Source: Aquabacter spiritensis (GTDB taxonomy: Bacteria; Pseudomonadota; Alphaproteobacteria; Rhizobiales; Xanthobacteraceae). Taken from it: 64,000 nucleotides of DNA. The notes beneath the pieces are model-generated. The model saw nothing but the letters and a program-made list of their open reading frames with translations, was not told where the DNA came from and ran no database searches. Position numbers and translations under genes: made by a program. Positions 41,929-49,956 of the stretch are shown here, piece after piece. Each line of letters opens with the position of its first letter. Position 1 is the first letter of the stretch. The DNA lies in contig NZ_SMAI01000003.1 of NCBI RefSeq assembly GCF_004346185.1, positions 248,001 through 312,000 on the forward strand. Direction: 5' to 3'.

Positions 41929-42999
41929 TCACTCCGCCGCCGGCTGGCGCGGCTTCAGGCGCTGGATCTGCATATTGGCGAGGAACGGCACCAAAGGGTG
42001 CACGCCCATCGCGACCATTTGCGGGACGTCGAGATCGGCGAGCGCTGCCTTCTGGGTCTCGGGAAGGTCGAGCGCCGCGACATAGGATTTGGGATCCGCC
42101 ACATAGGCGGCGCGCTTGTCGCCGTCATGGGCGAGGGTGTGCAGCGCGCTGGTCAACGCGACGAGTTCCGGCTTGATGTTGGGGTAGTGCGCCTGATGGT
42201 CGGTGCTCTTGGCCTCGAACCAGCCGAGCGAGGCATAATTGTGGTGCCAGCTCGGATCCATCGAGACGAGGTCGGGCTTGCGCTCGCCGAGCGCGCCGGC
42301 GCCGCAGGCCCAGCAGCGCAGCTCGATATTGCCGGTATCGTCCAGTTCGACCTCGTCATAGCCGACGAGCGACTTCAGATTGCCGGCGCACAGCCGTTCG
42401 AACGCCTTGGTGTCCCAGTCGAGTTCGGGGCTGGAATAGCGGTCGGTGCCGGGGAAGTGCGACATGCCGCCGGAGCACACGACGACGGTGCGCAGGCCCA
42501 TGCTGGTGACGGCGCGGGCGATCGCCTGGCCGAAGGCGTAGCAGCGCTCCATGGTCGGCTGCGGCGGCAGATAGGCGTTCACATAGATCGGCAGGACCGG
42601 TGCGGTGACGCCGAGATGGGTCAGGGGAATGCCGATGGCGTAATCGATCTTGGCGGTCGAGGAGAAGGCCGGATCGAAGCCCTGGCGGTAAAGCTCGCGG
42701 ACCAGTTCGAAGCCGATTTCGCTCGGCACCTGCCAATGGAATTTGTGGCCGGCGAATTCGCCCGTCGCCTCGCCGCCGACATGGATGGTGAAGGGCGGGG
42801 CGGAGGTGTGGAAGAATTGCTCGGCGTGATCGTTGGAGAAGATGATCCACAGGTCCGGATTGAGCGCCTTCAGCTTCTCGCCGATATCGGCGCCGGCCTT
42901 CTTGACGGCGGCGACGGTCGCCTTGTCCTCGGTGTCGGGGAGGGTGAAGAATTGCGGGGCATGCGGCAGCATGGCGCCGCCGACGACGGTGGAGCGCAT
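41929..42999 (-). CDS. Fused LigB-LigA type extradiol dioxygenase
   Basis: A 356-residue type II (LigB-fold) extradiol dioxygenase. Residues 1-270 are the LigB catalytic domain with iron ligands His13 (MLPHAPQFF) and His58 (SNDHAEQFF) and the catalytic-His region GGMSHFPGTDRY. Residues about 280-350 are a LigA-like helical domain (PETQKAALADLDVPQMVAMGVHPLVPFL). Such fusions occur in gallate and related dioxygenases, though those are usually about 420 residues. It leads the LigBA-ALDH-GGT-NadX operon. AGGAGGTTCC precedes the ATG, and AraC is divergent 105 nt away. Confidence 0.9.
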   Translation of the reverse strand: MRSTVVGGAMLPHAPQFFTLPDTEDKATVAAVKKAGADIGEKLKALNPDLWIIFSNDHAEQFFHTSAPPFTIHVGGEATGEFAGHKFHWQVPSEIGFELVRELYRQGFDPAFSSTAKIDYAIGIPLTHLGVTAPVLPIYVNAYLPPQPTMERCYAFGQAIARAVTSMGLRTVVVCSGGMSHFPGTDRYSSPELDWDTKAFERLCAGNLKSLVGYDEVELDDTGNIELRCWACGAGALGERKPDLVSMDPSWHHNYASLGWFEAKSTDHQAHYPNIKPELVALTSALHTLAHDGDKRAAYVADPKSYVAALDLPETQKAALADLDVPQMVAMGVHPLVPFLANMQIQRLKPRQPAAE

Positions 43000-43104
43000 C
43001 GGAACCTCCTGAAGGTGTGGGGAGCCGGTCCCTGTCGGGCCGTTCCGCCTGCGGGTGACGATACGGCTTCCGGCTTATGTGCGTTAGCGGTAATCTGTCG
43101 AACA

Positions 43105-43971
43105 ATGTCTGTGAAACGACAACCCACCCCGCCCCGGCTGCGCGACGCCAACGGCTTCCTCGTCGACATGCCGGTTCCCGACCGGCCGCGCCGGGTCGTC
43201 GCCTTCGCCGCCGATACCGACCGCGGCACCGGCAAGACGCCGCACGCCCATCGGCGCGGCCAGCTTCTGTCGGTGCTGTCCGGGTCGATTGCGGTCACCG
43301 CGGCGCAGGGGACCTATGTGGTGCCGCCGGAGCGCGCGCTCTGGATCCCGCCCGACGTGCGCCACGAGACGCGCCACCTCGCGGCGACCCAGTTGCGCAC
43401 GGTCTATGTGGCGCGCGACGCCGCCCGCGCGCTGCCGCCACGCATGGCGGTGGTGCAGGTCTCGCCGCTGCTGCGCTGCCTGATCGACGCGGTGACGGCT
43501 TTGCCGCCGGATTATGACGAGGCGGCGGCGCCGGGCCGGCTGGTCTCGGTCCTGCTCGACCAGATCGCCGCCTCGCCGATCGCGCCGCTGCATTTGCCCT
43601 TGCCGGCGACCGCGGCGCTGCGGCGGCTCGCCGAGAGCATCCTCGCCGATCCCGCCGACCGCCGCACGCTGGAGGATTGGACGGCGCCGCTCGGCATGTC
43701 CGCCCGCACCCTGGAGCGGCGCTTCAAGGCCGAGACCGGGCTCAGCCTGCGCGCCTTCCGCCGTCAGGCGAAGCTGTTCCGGGCTCTGGAAATGGTCGCC
43801 GCGCGCGCCCCGGTGAACCGGATTTCCGACGCGCTCGGCTTCGAGGGGCCGAGCGCCTTCATCGCGATGTTCAAGACCGCGTTCGGCGTCACGCCCGGGC
43901 GCTATCTGTCCGAGCGCCCGCCGCCGGAGACCGGCTTGGCGCCGAACACGGCGAAGCGGGTCAGGACATAG
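43105..43971 (+). CDS. AraC-family regulator with N-terminal cupin domain
   Basis: A 288-residue regulator. An AraC-type cupin occupies residues 35-110 (TPHAHRRGQLLSVLSGSIAVTAAQGTYVVPPERALWIPPDVRHE). The C-terminal double HTH shows LEDWTAPLGMSARTLERRFKAETGLSLRAFRRQ and NRISDALGFEGPSAFIAMFKTAFGVTPGRYL. It is divergent from the LigBA operon and probably regulates it. Its last 70 nt overlap the convergent gtrA-like gene. Confidence 0.9.
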   Translation: MSVKRQPTPPRLRDANGFLVDMPVPDRPRRVVAFAADTDRGTGKTPHAHRRGQLLSVLSGSIAVTAAQGTYVVPPERALWIPPDVRHETRHLAATQLRTVYVARDAARALPPRMAVVQVSPLLRCLIDAVTALPPDYDEAAAPGRLVSVLLDQIAASPIAPLHLPLPATAALRRLAESILADPADRRTLEDWTAPLGMSARTLERRFKAETGLSLRAFRRQAKLFRALEMVAARAPVNRISDALGFEGPSAFIAMFKTAFGVTPGRYLSERPPPETGLAPNTAKRVRT

Positions 43972-44321
43972 TTCACGCAGAGCGAAAATCCCGCCGCGCC
44001 GACCAGGACCGCGGCATGTTCGAGGTCGCTTGTCGCGAACCGCGCGAGGCTCCAGATGAACAGGCTGCGCACCGCGAGCCCGACCAAAGCGGCGCCGATA
44101 TATTTGACGAAGCGCGTGCCGTCGCCGCCCTCCCGCCGGTCGGCGAAGGTCCAGACGGCGTGGGCGAGATAGGTCGCGATGACCGCCAGCGAGAAGCCGA
44201 GCGCGGCCGCCGCCACCAGCGGCAGGCCGAGCAGCTTGAAGGCGGCGAAGGATGCGGCGAAGTCGAGCCCGTAGCCGGCGACGACGACGATCAGGAAGCG
44301 CAGGTCGCGCGGGATTCTCAC
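43902..44321 (-). CDS. GtrA-like membrane protein
   Basis: A 139-residue protein with four membrane helices (about residues 6-26, 33-52, 71-90 and 101-121). It has the GtrA blocks FLIVVVAGYGLDFAASFAAF, AAALGFSLAVIATYLAHAVWTF and GFSLCVNYVLTRFAVF. GtrA proteins help flip or transfer lipid-linked sugars. The start is GTG, overlapping the FAD oxidoreductase stop as GTGA. The 3-prime end overlaps the convergent araC gene by 70 nt. It is the last gene of the six-gene glycan operon. Confidence 0.88.
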   Translation of the reverse strand: MRIPRDLRFLIVVVAGYGLDFAASFAAFKLLGLPLVAAAALGFSLAVIATYLAHAVWTFADRREGGDGTRFVKYIGAALVGLAVRSLFIWSLARFATSDLEHAAVLVGAAGFSLCVNYVLTRFAVFGAKPVSGGGRSDR

Positions 44322-45505
44322 GCCGCCGGTCCTCCGCCGGTCGAAGCGCGCAGACGCGGCGCCGCCGCGCCGGGCAGCAGGCAAGAGAGATCGACGCCGC
44401 GCCAGCGCGGGTCCTCCTGGGGCAGGATTTCGAACAGGTCGTAGATGTTGTCGATCTTTCCGCCGAGGATCGAGATCACGTTCGGCGCGTCGGGGTGGCG
44501 GTGGAACAGGATCGGGCGCCCGTCATTGCGCTCGTTCTTCAGCAGGACGGTCTTCACGTCGAACAGCGAGTCGCGCCAGACCGTGCCGCCGAGGCAGGGC
44601 ATGTAGCGCCGCGCATCCATCATCATGTGGCGCCAGCGCGAGACCTTCGGCAGCTCCTGCGCCAGCGCATAGGGCGCGCGGCCGACATTGGCGTCGAGCC
44701 AGGAGAAATGCGGGGTGTAGCGGACATGGGTGAGGGAATAGAGCCCGGCCGCGGGATAGGGCATGACCGAGAAGAAGGGGCCGTCCATCACGGTGGCGGC
44801 GAGCCCCGCCAGCGCCGGGGGCGGCTCGACCAGGGCGATCTCGACGAATTCGTGCTTGAGGCTCAACGGGGCGATGCCGCTCGCCGCCAGCACCGCATTC
44901 AGCATGGCATAGGTGACGTTGAACACGGTGCCGGCCGAGAGGCTCGTACCGCCCGCAAGCTCGATGCCGACGCGGTCGGCGCGCGGCTCCAGGCGCGCCA
45001 CGGTGCATCCGAGCCGCATCTCGACGCCGGCGCGCGCGATCTGGGCCTCCAGCCCGTCGCGCAGCACGCGATAATCGAACGCCCATTCGCGCGCCTCGAA
45101 CACGGCCTCGATCAGGTCCGGGGCGAACAGCGCGGCGGCGTCGCGGCCGGCCGGCCGGATCGGTGCGCCGAGATTTTCGAACATCCGCAGGAAGCGCCCG
45201 GCGGACACTTTCGAGCGCCGCCGCGCAATGGCGTAGAGCATCTCGAAATCGTCGACGACGGCGGCGGGAAAATCGTGCGCGAAGCGCCGGTGCAGCGCCA
45301 TCGAGCGCAGCGCCGTCAGGAAGCTTCGGGGATAATGGAAGCCGGTATGGATGCGGGCCTGGTTGACCCGCGAGGCGCGGGTCAAGATCGCGTCGCCGGC
45401 CTCGATCACCACCACGCGGTCGCTGATCGAGCGCAAAAGGAGCGCGAGGCAGCAGCCATAGAAGCCGCCGCCGATCACCGCGAAATCGTAATCCGGCCGG
45501 CTCAT
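44318..45505 (-). CDS. FAD-dependent oxidoreductase (DAO family) in a glycan operon
   Basis: A 395-residue flavoprotein. The FAD motif is DYDFAVIGGGFYGCCLALLL at the N-terminus. The segment RASRVNQARIHTGFHYPRS corresponds to the flavin-binding helix region of DAO enzymes. Near the C-terminus NVISILGGKIDNIYDLF forms the second FAD contact. It has no membrane segment. It lies 9 nt after a glycosyltransferase gene and overlaps gtrA. Its substrate is likely an amino or hydroxyl group of a sugar or lipid precursor, which is an inference from context only. Confidence 0.85.
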   Translation of the reverse strand: MSRPDYDFAVIGGGFYGCCLALLLRSISDRVVVIEAGDAILTRASRVNQARIHTGFHYPRSFLTALRSMALHRRFAHDFPAAVVDDFEMLYAIARRRSKVSAGRFLRMFENLGAPIRPAGRDAAALFAPDLIEAVFEAREWAFDYRVLRDGLEAQIARAGVEMRLGCTVARLEPRADRVGIELAGGTSLSAGTVFNVTYAMLNAVLAASGIAPLSLKHEFVEIALVEPPPALAGLAATVMDGPFFSVMPYPAAGLYSLTHVRYTPHFSWLDANVGRAPYALAQELPKVSRWRHMMMDARRYMPCLGGTVWRDSLFDVKTVLLKNERNDGRPILFHRHPDAPNVISILGGKIDNIYDLFEILPQEDPRWRGVDLSCLLPGAAAPRLRASTGGGPAA

Positions 45506-45514
45506 CGCGCCGGC

Positions 45515-46336
45515 CTAGCGGGAGGCGGGATTATAGGCGCCCCGCAGCGTCTTCCACAGCACCTTGATGAGGTCCAGATGGGCGTGCGCGCCGCCGATCT
45601 TGGTCGGGATGGCTTCATCGGCGGGATAGACGCGCCGGGTCGGGATCTCCGCCGTGCGGTAGCCGAGCTGGCCGGCGCGCGCGGTCAGATAGGCCAGGAG
45701 TTCGTAGCGCACGAACACGTCGCGGAACGGCTGGACGCGCGAATCCAGGAGATAGCGGGAGGAATAGGCGCGATAGCCCTGGGTCGTATCGGTGAACCAG
45801 CGTCCGCCGGCGAGGCTCAAAGCCGGTGCGTGCAGCAGGCGGATGGCGAGCAGCCGGCTCGTCGGCGTGTTGACGCCTGCGCCGCCGGGAATGAAGCGGG
45901 AGGCCTGGGCATAGTCGATCCCGGCATCGAGCGCGGCGATGAAGCGCGGCAGGCTGTCGACCGAATCCTTGCCGTTGCCGTCGATGGTGATGATGCCGGA
46001 ATAGCCCTCCGCCAGCGCGAAGGCATAGGCGCAGCGCAATTGCGCGGAGAGTTTGCCCGGCCCGGTCTTGGTGAGCAGCGCCCGCACCCCCATCGCCTGG
46101 AGGAAGTCACGCGCGAGCGAGCCGTCGGTGGAGCCGCCGTCGACGATGATCACGTCGAGCGCGTCCGACAGGCCGAGCCGGTGGGTCTCCTCCAGCTGCC
46201 GGCGGATCCGCTCGCCCTCGTTGATGACCGGGACCACCAGGCAATAGGGCCGGCGCACCGGCGCGAACACGTCCGCCGTGAAGCCCGGGACGGACCAGCC
46301 GAGCCGGCGGAATTCCTCCGCGTAGGGCTGGGTCAT
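45515..46336 (-). CDS. Family 2 glycosyltransferase (DPM1/GtrB-like)
   Basis: A 273-residue GT-A glycosyltransferase without membrane helices. It has VVPVINEGERI, VIIVDGGSTDGSL, the metal-binding region IITIDGNGKDSVDSLPRF and FTDTTQGYRAYS. Such enzymes charge polyprenyl phosphate with a sugar. Together with GtrA they make and flip a lipid-linked sugar for surface glycan decoration. The ATG overlaps the next upstream gene's stop (ATGA). Confidence 0.9.
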   Translation of the reverse strand: MTQPYAEEFRRLGWSVPGFTADVFAPVRRPYCLVVPVINEGERIRRQLEETHRLGLSDALDVIIVDGGSTDGSLARDFLQAMGVRALLTKTGPGKLSAQLRCAYAFALAEGYSGIITIDGNGKDSVDSLPRFIAALDAGIDYAQASRFIPGGAGVNTPTSRLLAIRLLHAPALSLAGGRWFTDTTQGYRAYSSRYLLDSRVQPFRDVFVRYELLAYLTARAGQLGYRTAEIPTRRVYPADEAIPTKIGGAHAHLDLIKVLWKTLRGAYNPASR

Positions 46337-47346
46337 CGCGACTCGTCCCCGACCGCGTCCGCGGCCCGGATCTCGACGTTCAAATCCGTGACCTTGCTGA
46401 AGAAATCCACATTGGTGACTTCGTCGACGATGGTGTAGCGCAACATGCCCTCGATCCGGTCCAGGAGCTTCACGAGGCCGATGGAAATGGCGGCGACGGT
46501 GATGCCGAGAAAGCCGACGATGATCGCCTGGAGGGCCGATGTGGTCAGCCAGCCGGGGGCGATGTCGTCCTTCACCATCCAGACGATGACGGCATAAGCC
46601 CCGTAGACCACCGCGAACACCGCCACCGCGAGCGAGAGCGCGGCCACCGAGCGCAGCACGCGGGGGGCGGCGCTGGTCATCAGATCGGCGAGCAGCCGGA
46701 AGCGCCGGCCGAGGGAGTTCGGCGCGCGCGGCACCCGCACGCCGGGCGGCACCGGCGCGCGCCGGAACCGGCCGGTGCCGGTGCGGCGCTCGAACCGCAG
46801 CAGGAGGTCGGCGTCCGGACGGGGCAAAGTGAGGCTCAGCCAGGCGCGGGGAAAACCCGCGGTCAGCGTGTCGCGCGGATCGATGCGATAGCCGATCACG
46901 CGGCCGATGGCGCCGAGGAAGGCATGGGTGAGCGCGCCCTGATGCCCGCGCACCATGACGATGACCTCGTCGCTTTCATAGACCCGGTCGGCGAGGTCCG
47001 GCAGGTTCATCAGCGGCAGTTCGTCGAGCGAGGTCAGGAGCACCACGTCGCCGATCGCCTCGGACGCGGCGGCGAGCCGCATGCGGTAGAAATTGTCGAC
47101 CGCTTCGACCCGCAGCACGCGGACATTGGGAATGCGCGCGAGGTCGCCGAGAAGGGCCGGGGCCGCCTCCTCGCCGATCGGCGCGACCACCACCATTTCC
47201 CAGAATTGGTAGCGCGCCGCCAATTGGCCGGCGAGCACGCGCAGCGCTTCGATCTGCGGCGCGCTCAAGGCGAGCACGACGACGCCGACCGAGACCAGAT
47301 AGTCGCCGCGCAAGGCGGGGGTGCCGGCCGGGACGGGCGCGGTCAT
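46333..47346 (-). CDS. Glycosyltransferase-like protein with two C-terminal membrane helices
   Basis: A 337-residue protein. The N-terminal 200 residues resemble a degenerate GT2 fold (LVSVGVVVLALSAPQIEALR, FWEMVVVAP, VVLLTSLDELPLMNLPDL). The C-terminal part has two helices (about residues 240-262 and 272-298), as in DPMS/ArnC-type transferases, then a cytoplasmic tail. The classical DXD is replaced by SLDELP, so activity is uncertain. It is coupled to both neighbours by 4-nt overlaps. Confidence 0.75.
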   Translation of the reverse strand: MTAPVPAGTPALRGDYLVSVGVVVLALSAPQIEALRVLAGQLAARYQFWEMVVVAPIGEEAAPALLGDLARIPNVRVLRVEAVDNFYRMRLAAASEAIGDVVLLTSLDELPLMNLPDLADRVYESDEVIVMVRGHQGALTHAFLGAIGRVIGYRIDPRDTLTAGFPRAWLSLTLPRPDADLLLRFERRTGTGRFRRAPVPPGVRVPRAPNSLGRRFRLLADLMTSAAPRVLRSVAALSLAVAVFAVVYGAYAVIVWMVKDDIAPGWLTTSALQAIIVGFLGITVAAISIGLVKLLDRIEGMLRYTIVDEVTNVDFFSKVTDLNVEIRAADAVGDESR

Positions 47347-48179
47347 TCGGGATCCCCCAGGGCCGCGCGCGCCGCATCGACCGACCGGCGCAATGTCCCG
47401 ATCGGGTCGACCGGGTCCGCGCGCATCTCGATCGACGCGTAGCCGTCCCATCCTGCGGCGGCGAGGGCGGCGGTCAGGCGCCGGGCGGTCGCGGCGTCGC
47501 GCGGGAAGGGGGCGAGGCCGGGCTCGCTCAGATGGACATGGGAGATGCGCGGCCGGGCGAGCGCGAGCAGCGCCTCCAGCCGGTCGAACGCGCCGTTTAC
47601 ATGCAGGGCGCCGACATCGAAATTCACCGTGACCGCGGGATGGCCGACCAGGCGCACGAAGGCGTCGGTTTCCTCGAGCGTGGTGAGGAAATTGGTCCCG
47701 TAAACGGCGGGGTTGGGTTCCATCGCGAGCACGCAGCCGGCGGTCCGGGCGCTTTCTCCGAGCGCCCGGAAGGTGTCCGCCGCGATTGCCCGGGCCTCGT
47801 CCTCGCTCATGTCCGGCGGCACGACGCGGTTGCGTGGGGAGCCGACCACGAGATTGGCGATGCCGAGCCGTTCGGCGAGCCGGATCGCGCGCAGCATCGC
47901 TCGGGCGAACACCGCCCGCTCCGCCGCGTCGCCGAATAGCGCCGCGCCTTCCACGCCGAACAGAAGCGACTGCATGGAGCAGAAGGTCAGGCCCGCCGCC
48001 GCCGCCGCCGCGCGCGCGGCGACGACCGCGCTGTCGGGCGGATCGAACGGGGCGGCGGCATCGGCGAACAACAGGCCGGGGGCGATTTCGAGCCCCGCGA
48101 CGCCGGCGGCGGCGAGCACGTCGTAGGCCGGCTGCGCCGCGTCCGCCGGCCAGGCGATGTTGGAGACGGCGAGCCTCAT
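47343..48179 (-). CDS. Sugar phosphate isomerase/epimerase (xylose isomerase-like TIM barrel)
   Basis: A 278-residue TIM barrel of the AP-endonuclease family 2 type. It starts MRLAVSNIAWPADAAQPAYD, with GVAGLEIAPGLLF, VLAMEPNPAVYGTNFLTTLEE, VNFDVGALHVNG and ISHVHLSEPGLAPF. The Glu, Asp and His of these segments are the expected metal ligands. It probably isomerises a sugar or keto-acid for the glycan. It overlaps both neighbouring genes by 4 nt. Confidence 0.88.
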   Translation of the reverse strand: MRLAVSNIAWPADAAQPAYDVLAAAGVAGLEIAPGLLFADAAAPFDPPDSAVVAARAAAAAAGLTFCSMQSLLFGVEGAALFGDAAERAVFARAMLRAIRLAERLGIANLVVGSPRNRVVPPDMSEDEARAIAADTFRALGESARTAGCVLAMEPNPAVYGTNFLTTLEETDAFVRLVGHPAVTVNFDVGALHVNGAFDRLEALLALARPRISHVHLSEPGLAPFPRDAATARRLTAALAAAGWDGYASIEMRADPVDPIGTLRRSVDAARAALGDPE

Positions 48180-49126
48180 GCGCCGACCGCCTCGCGATAG
48201 AAGCGCGTGAGGTCGGCGAGCGTGTCGGCGGCCGAATAGAGATAGGGCGCCGGCCCGCCCCATTGCGCGCAATAGCGGCTGTGCATGTCCTCGGCATAAA
48301 GCGGCGGGCCGGGATTGTCGAACGCGGTGCCCGTCAAAGCGAGGTGGATGTCGGCGGCGCGCAGCGGCGCGCTCGCGACGTGCAGGACCGGGATCTCCGC
48401 CGCCAGACACCGTTTGATGTCGTCCCAGAGCCGGTCGAGCGCGTAATATTGAAACCGGCTCTCGCTGTTGGTGAAGCCCGGCGCGGTGAAGCCGGCGGCC
48501 GCAAATCCCTGGGCGAGAATGCGGTCGTGCCCGGCGGCGCGGGCGGCGTCCCGTTCGAACCGCATCATGCCGAGCGCCGTGTCGGGGACGAAGAAGGCCC
48601 GCGCCGCCGCCGCGCTCTCGGCCGGCATGGCGCCGAGCAGATCGGACAGGCGGTCGGGTTTGAGGAAGGAGGGGACGGGATTGATCAGGTCGAAGACGAA
48701 GTTCTTCTTGATCGCGTGCCCGAACAGCGCGGGAAGGCGCAGGATGTGGCAGCGCTGGACCTGCGCGCTCAGCGCCAGTTCGAGATGCCGGCGGTTGCGG
48801 CCATAGGCCTTGGCCGTCTCGTAGCGCGCTCCGGTCTCGTCATAGCCGGCGGCCGCATCGTCGAGCACGGCGATGGTCGAGACGAGCACGAGCCGGTCGA
48901 TCGCGGCCCCGGCGAGATGCCCGACCAGCGCGTCGATCCCGGCGAGGTCCCGCGCGGGATCGGCATTGGCCGCCCACATCGTGGCGGGCGCGGCGGCGCA
49001 GACGACGAGATCGAAGGCGCGCCCCCGGATGTCGGCGATGTCGGCCGAATTGTAGAGCGCGTCGAACGCGGCCGCGCGCTTCAGATTCGTCCCGACAAAC
49101 CCGCTGTGCCCGATGAGTGCGCGCAT
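48176..49126 (-). CDS. NAD(P)-binding epimerase/dehydratase-like protein
   Basis: A 316-residue Rossmann protein starting MRALIGHSGFVGTNLKRAAA, which is the shortened G-x-x-G-F-V-G motif of extended SDRs. VLVSTIAVLDD and YGRNRRHLE (Tyr-x3-Arg instead of the usual Tyr-x3-Lys) follow, so the catalytic lysine may be missing. GGAG precedes the ATG. It is the first gene of the six-gene glycan operon, divergent from the quinone reductase. Confidence 0.82.
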   Translation of the reverse strand: MRALIGHSGFVGTNLKRAAAFDALYNSADIADIRGRAFDLVVCAAAPATMWAANADPARDLAGIDALVGHLAGAAIDRLVLVSTIAVLDDAAAGYDETGARYETAKAYGRNRRHLELALSAQVQRCHILRLPALFGHAIKKNFVFDLINPVPSFLKPDRLSDLLGAMPAESAAAARAFFVPDTALGMMRFERDAARAAGHDRILAQGFAAAGFTAPGFTNSESRFQYYALDRLWDDIKRCLAAEIPVLHVASAPLRAADIHLALTGTAFDNPGPPLYAEDMHSRYCAQWGGPAPYLYSAADTLADLTRFYREAVGA

Positions 49127-49205
49127 GCCCGCTCCTGCCTTCCTCCTCGGTTCATAGGGGAGTTTGCCCAATGCGCAAAGACGCGCCTCAAAATGCATCG
49201 CGGCC

Positions 49206-49219
49206 TTGATCTGCCTCAC
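49206..49219 (+). promoter_or_regulatory. Degenerate FNR/FixK box upstream of the quinone reductase gene
   Basis: TTGATCTGCCTCAC fits TTGAT-N4-ATCAA at 8 of 10 positions and shares CTTGATCTGCCTCA with the box at 49889-49902. It ends 67 nt before the quinone reductase ATG. Confidence 0.5.
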
Positions 49220-49286
49220 CGCGTCCGCGGCAGGGCGGTCCGAAGCTCAAGTCGCGACTGCGGCCGCGCGCGGCGGGAGGTTCGGC

Positions 49287-49874
49287 ATGGGACGGCGCAT
49301 TCTGATCATTGACGGGCATCCGGATCCGGAGGGCGGCCATCTCTGCCACGCTTTGGTCGCGGCCTATCGCGCCGGCGCCGAAGCCGCCGGACATGCGGTG
49401 CGGCAGGTGGATGCCGCGCGGCTCGACGTGCCCTTCGTCCGCTCCCAGGAGGAATGGCGGTTGCCGACCCGCCAACCGGTCGTCGCCCAGGCGCAGGCCG
49501 ACATGGTTTGGGCGGAGCACGTGGTGCTCGTCTTCCCGCTCTGGCTCGGCGACATGCCGGCGGCGATGAAGCACGGGCTGGAGCATCTGAGCAGCGGCGG
49601 GGCGATGATCGAACGCGACGCGGCGGGGCGCTGGCACAAGAAGCTGTCGGGGCGCTCGGCGCGGATGATCGTGACCATGGGCATGCCGGCGTTGATCTAT
49701 CGCCTGTTCTATTTTTCCCATGCGCTGCGGAGCCTGCGGCGCAACATTCTCGGCTTTTCAGGCCTGTCGCCGGTGCGCGAGAGCCTGTTCGGAAACGTCG
49801 AGGGACCGGACCGGGCCGCGGCACGCGCCCGCTGGATCGCAGATGTCCGCCACCTCGGCGAGACGGCCGGTTGA
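49287..49874 (+). CDS. NAD(P)H:quinone oxidoreductase-like flavodoxin-fold protein
   Basis: A 195-residue protein of the NQO1/MdaB fold. The flavin phosphate loop is ILIIDGHPDPEGGHLCHAL, followed by VVLVFPLWLGDMPAAMKHGLEHL, and a late GFSGLSPVRESLFGNVEG. It should reduce quinones by two electrons in the cytoplasm. The ATG has GGGAGG 7 nt upstream. A degenerate FNR-type box lies upstream and a good one follows before the stress protein, so low-oxygen induction is probable. Confidence 0.88.
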   Translation: MGRRILIIDGHPDPEGGHLCHALVAAYRAGAEAAGHAVRQVDAARLDVPFVRSQEEWRLPTRQPVVAQAQADMVWAEHVVLVFPLWLGDMPAAMKHGLEHLSSGGAMIERDAAGRWHKKLSGRSARMIVTMGMPALIYRLFYFSHALRSLRRNILGFSGLSPVRESLFGNVEGPDRAAARARWIADVRHLGETAG

Positions 49875-49888
49875 CGTAGCGGAATATC

Positions 49889-49902
49889 TTGATCTGCCTC
49901 AA
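49889..49902 (+). promoter_or_regulatory. FNR/FixK box upstream of the universal stress protein gene
   Basis: TTGATCTGCCTCAA matches TTGAT-N4-ATCAA at 9 of 10 positions and ends 54 nt before the stress protein ATG. Confidence 0.75.
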
Positions 49903-49956
49903 CGCCGCCAAAGGCTTCCGGCGTAATGTTTCCCGCAGATCAATCGGGAGGACGAC

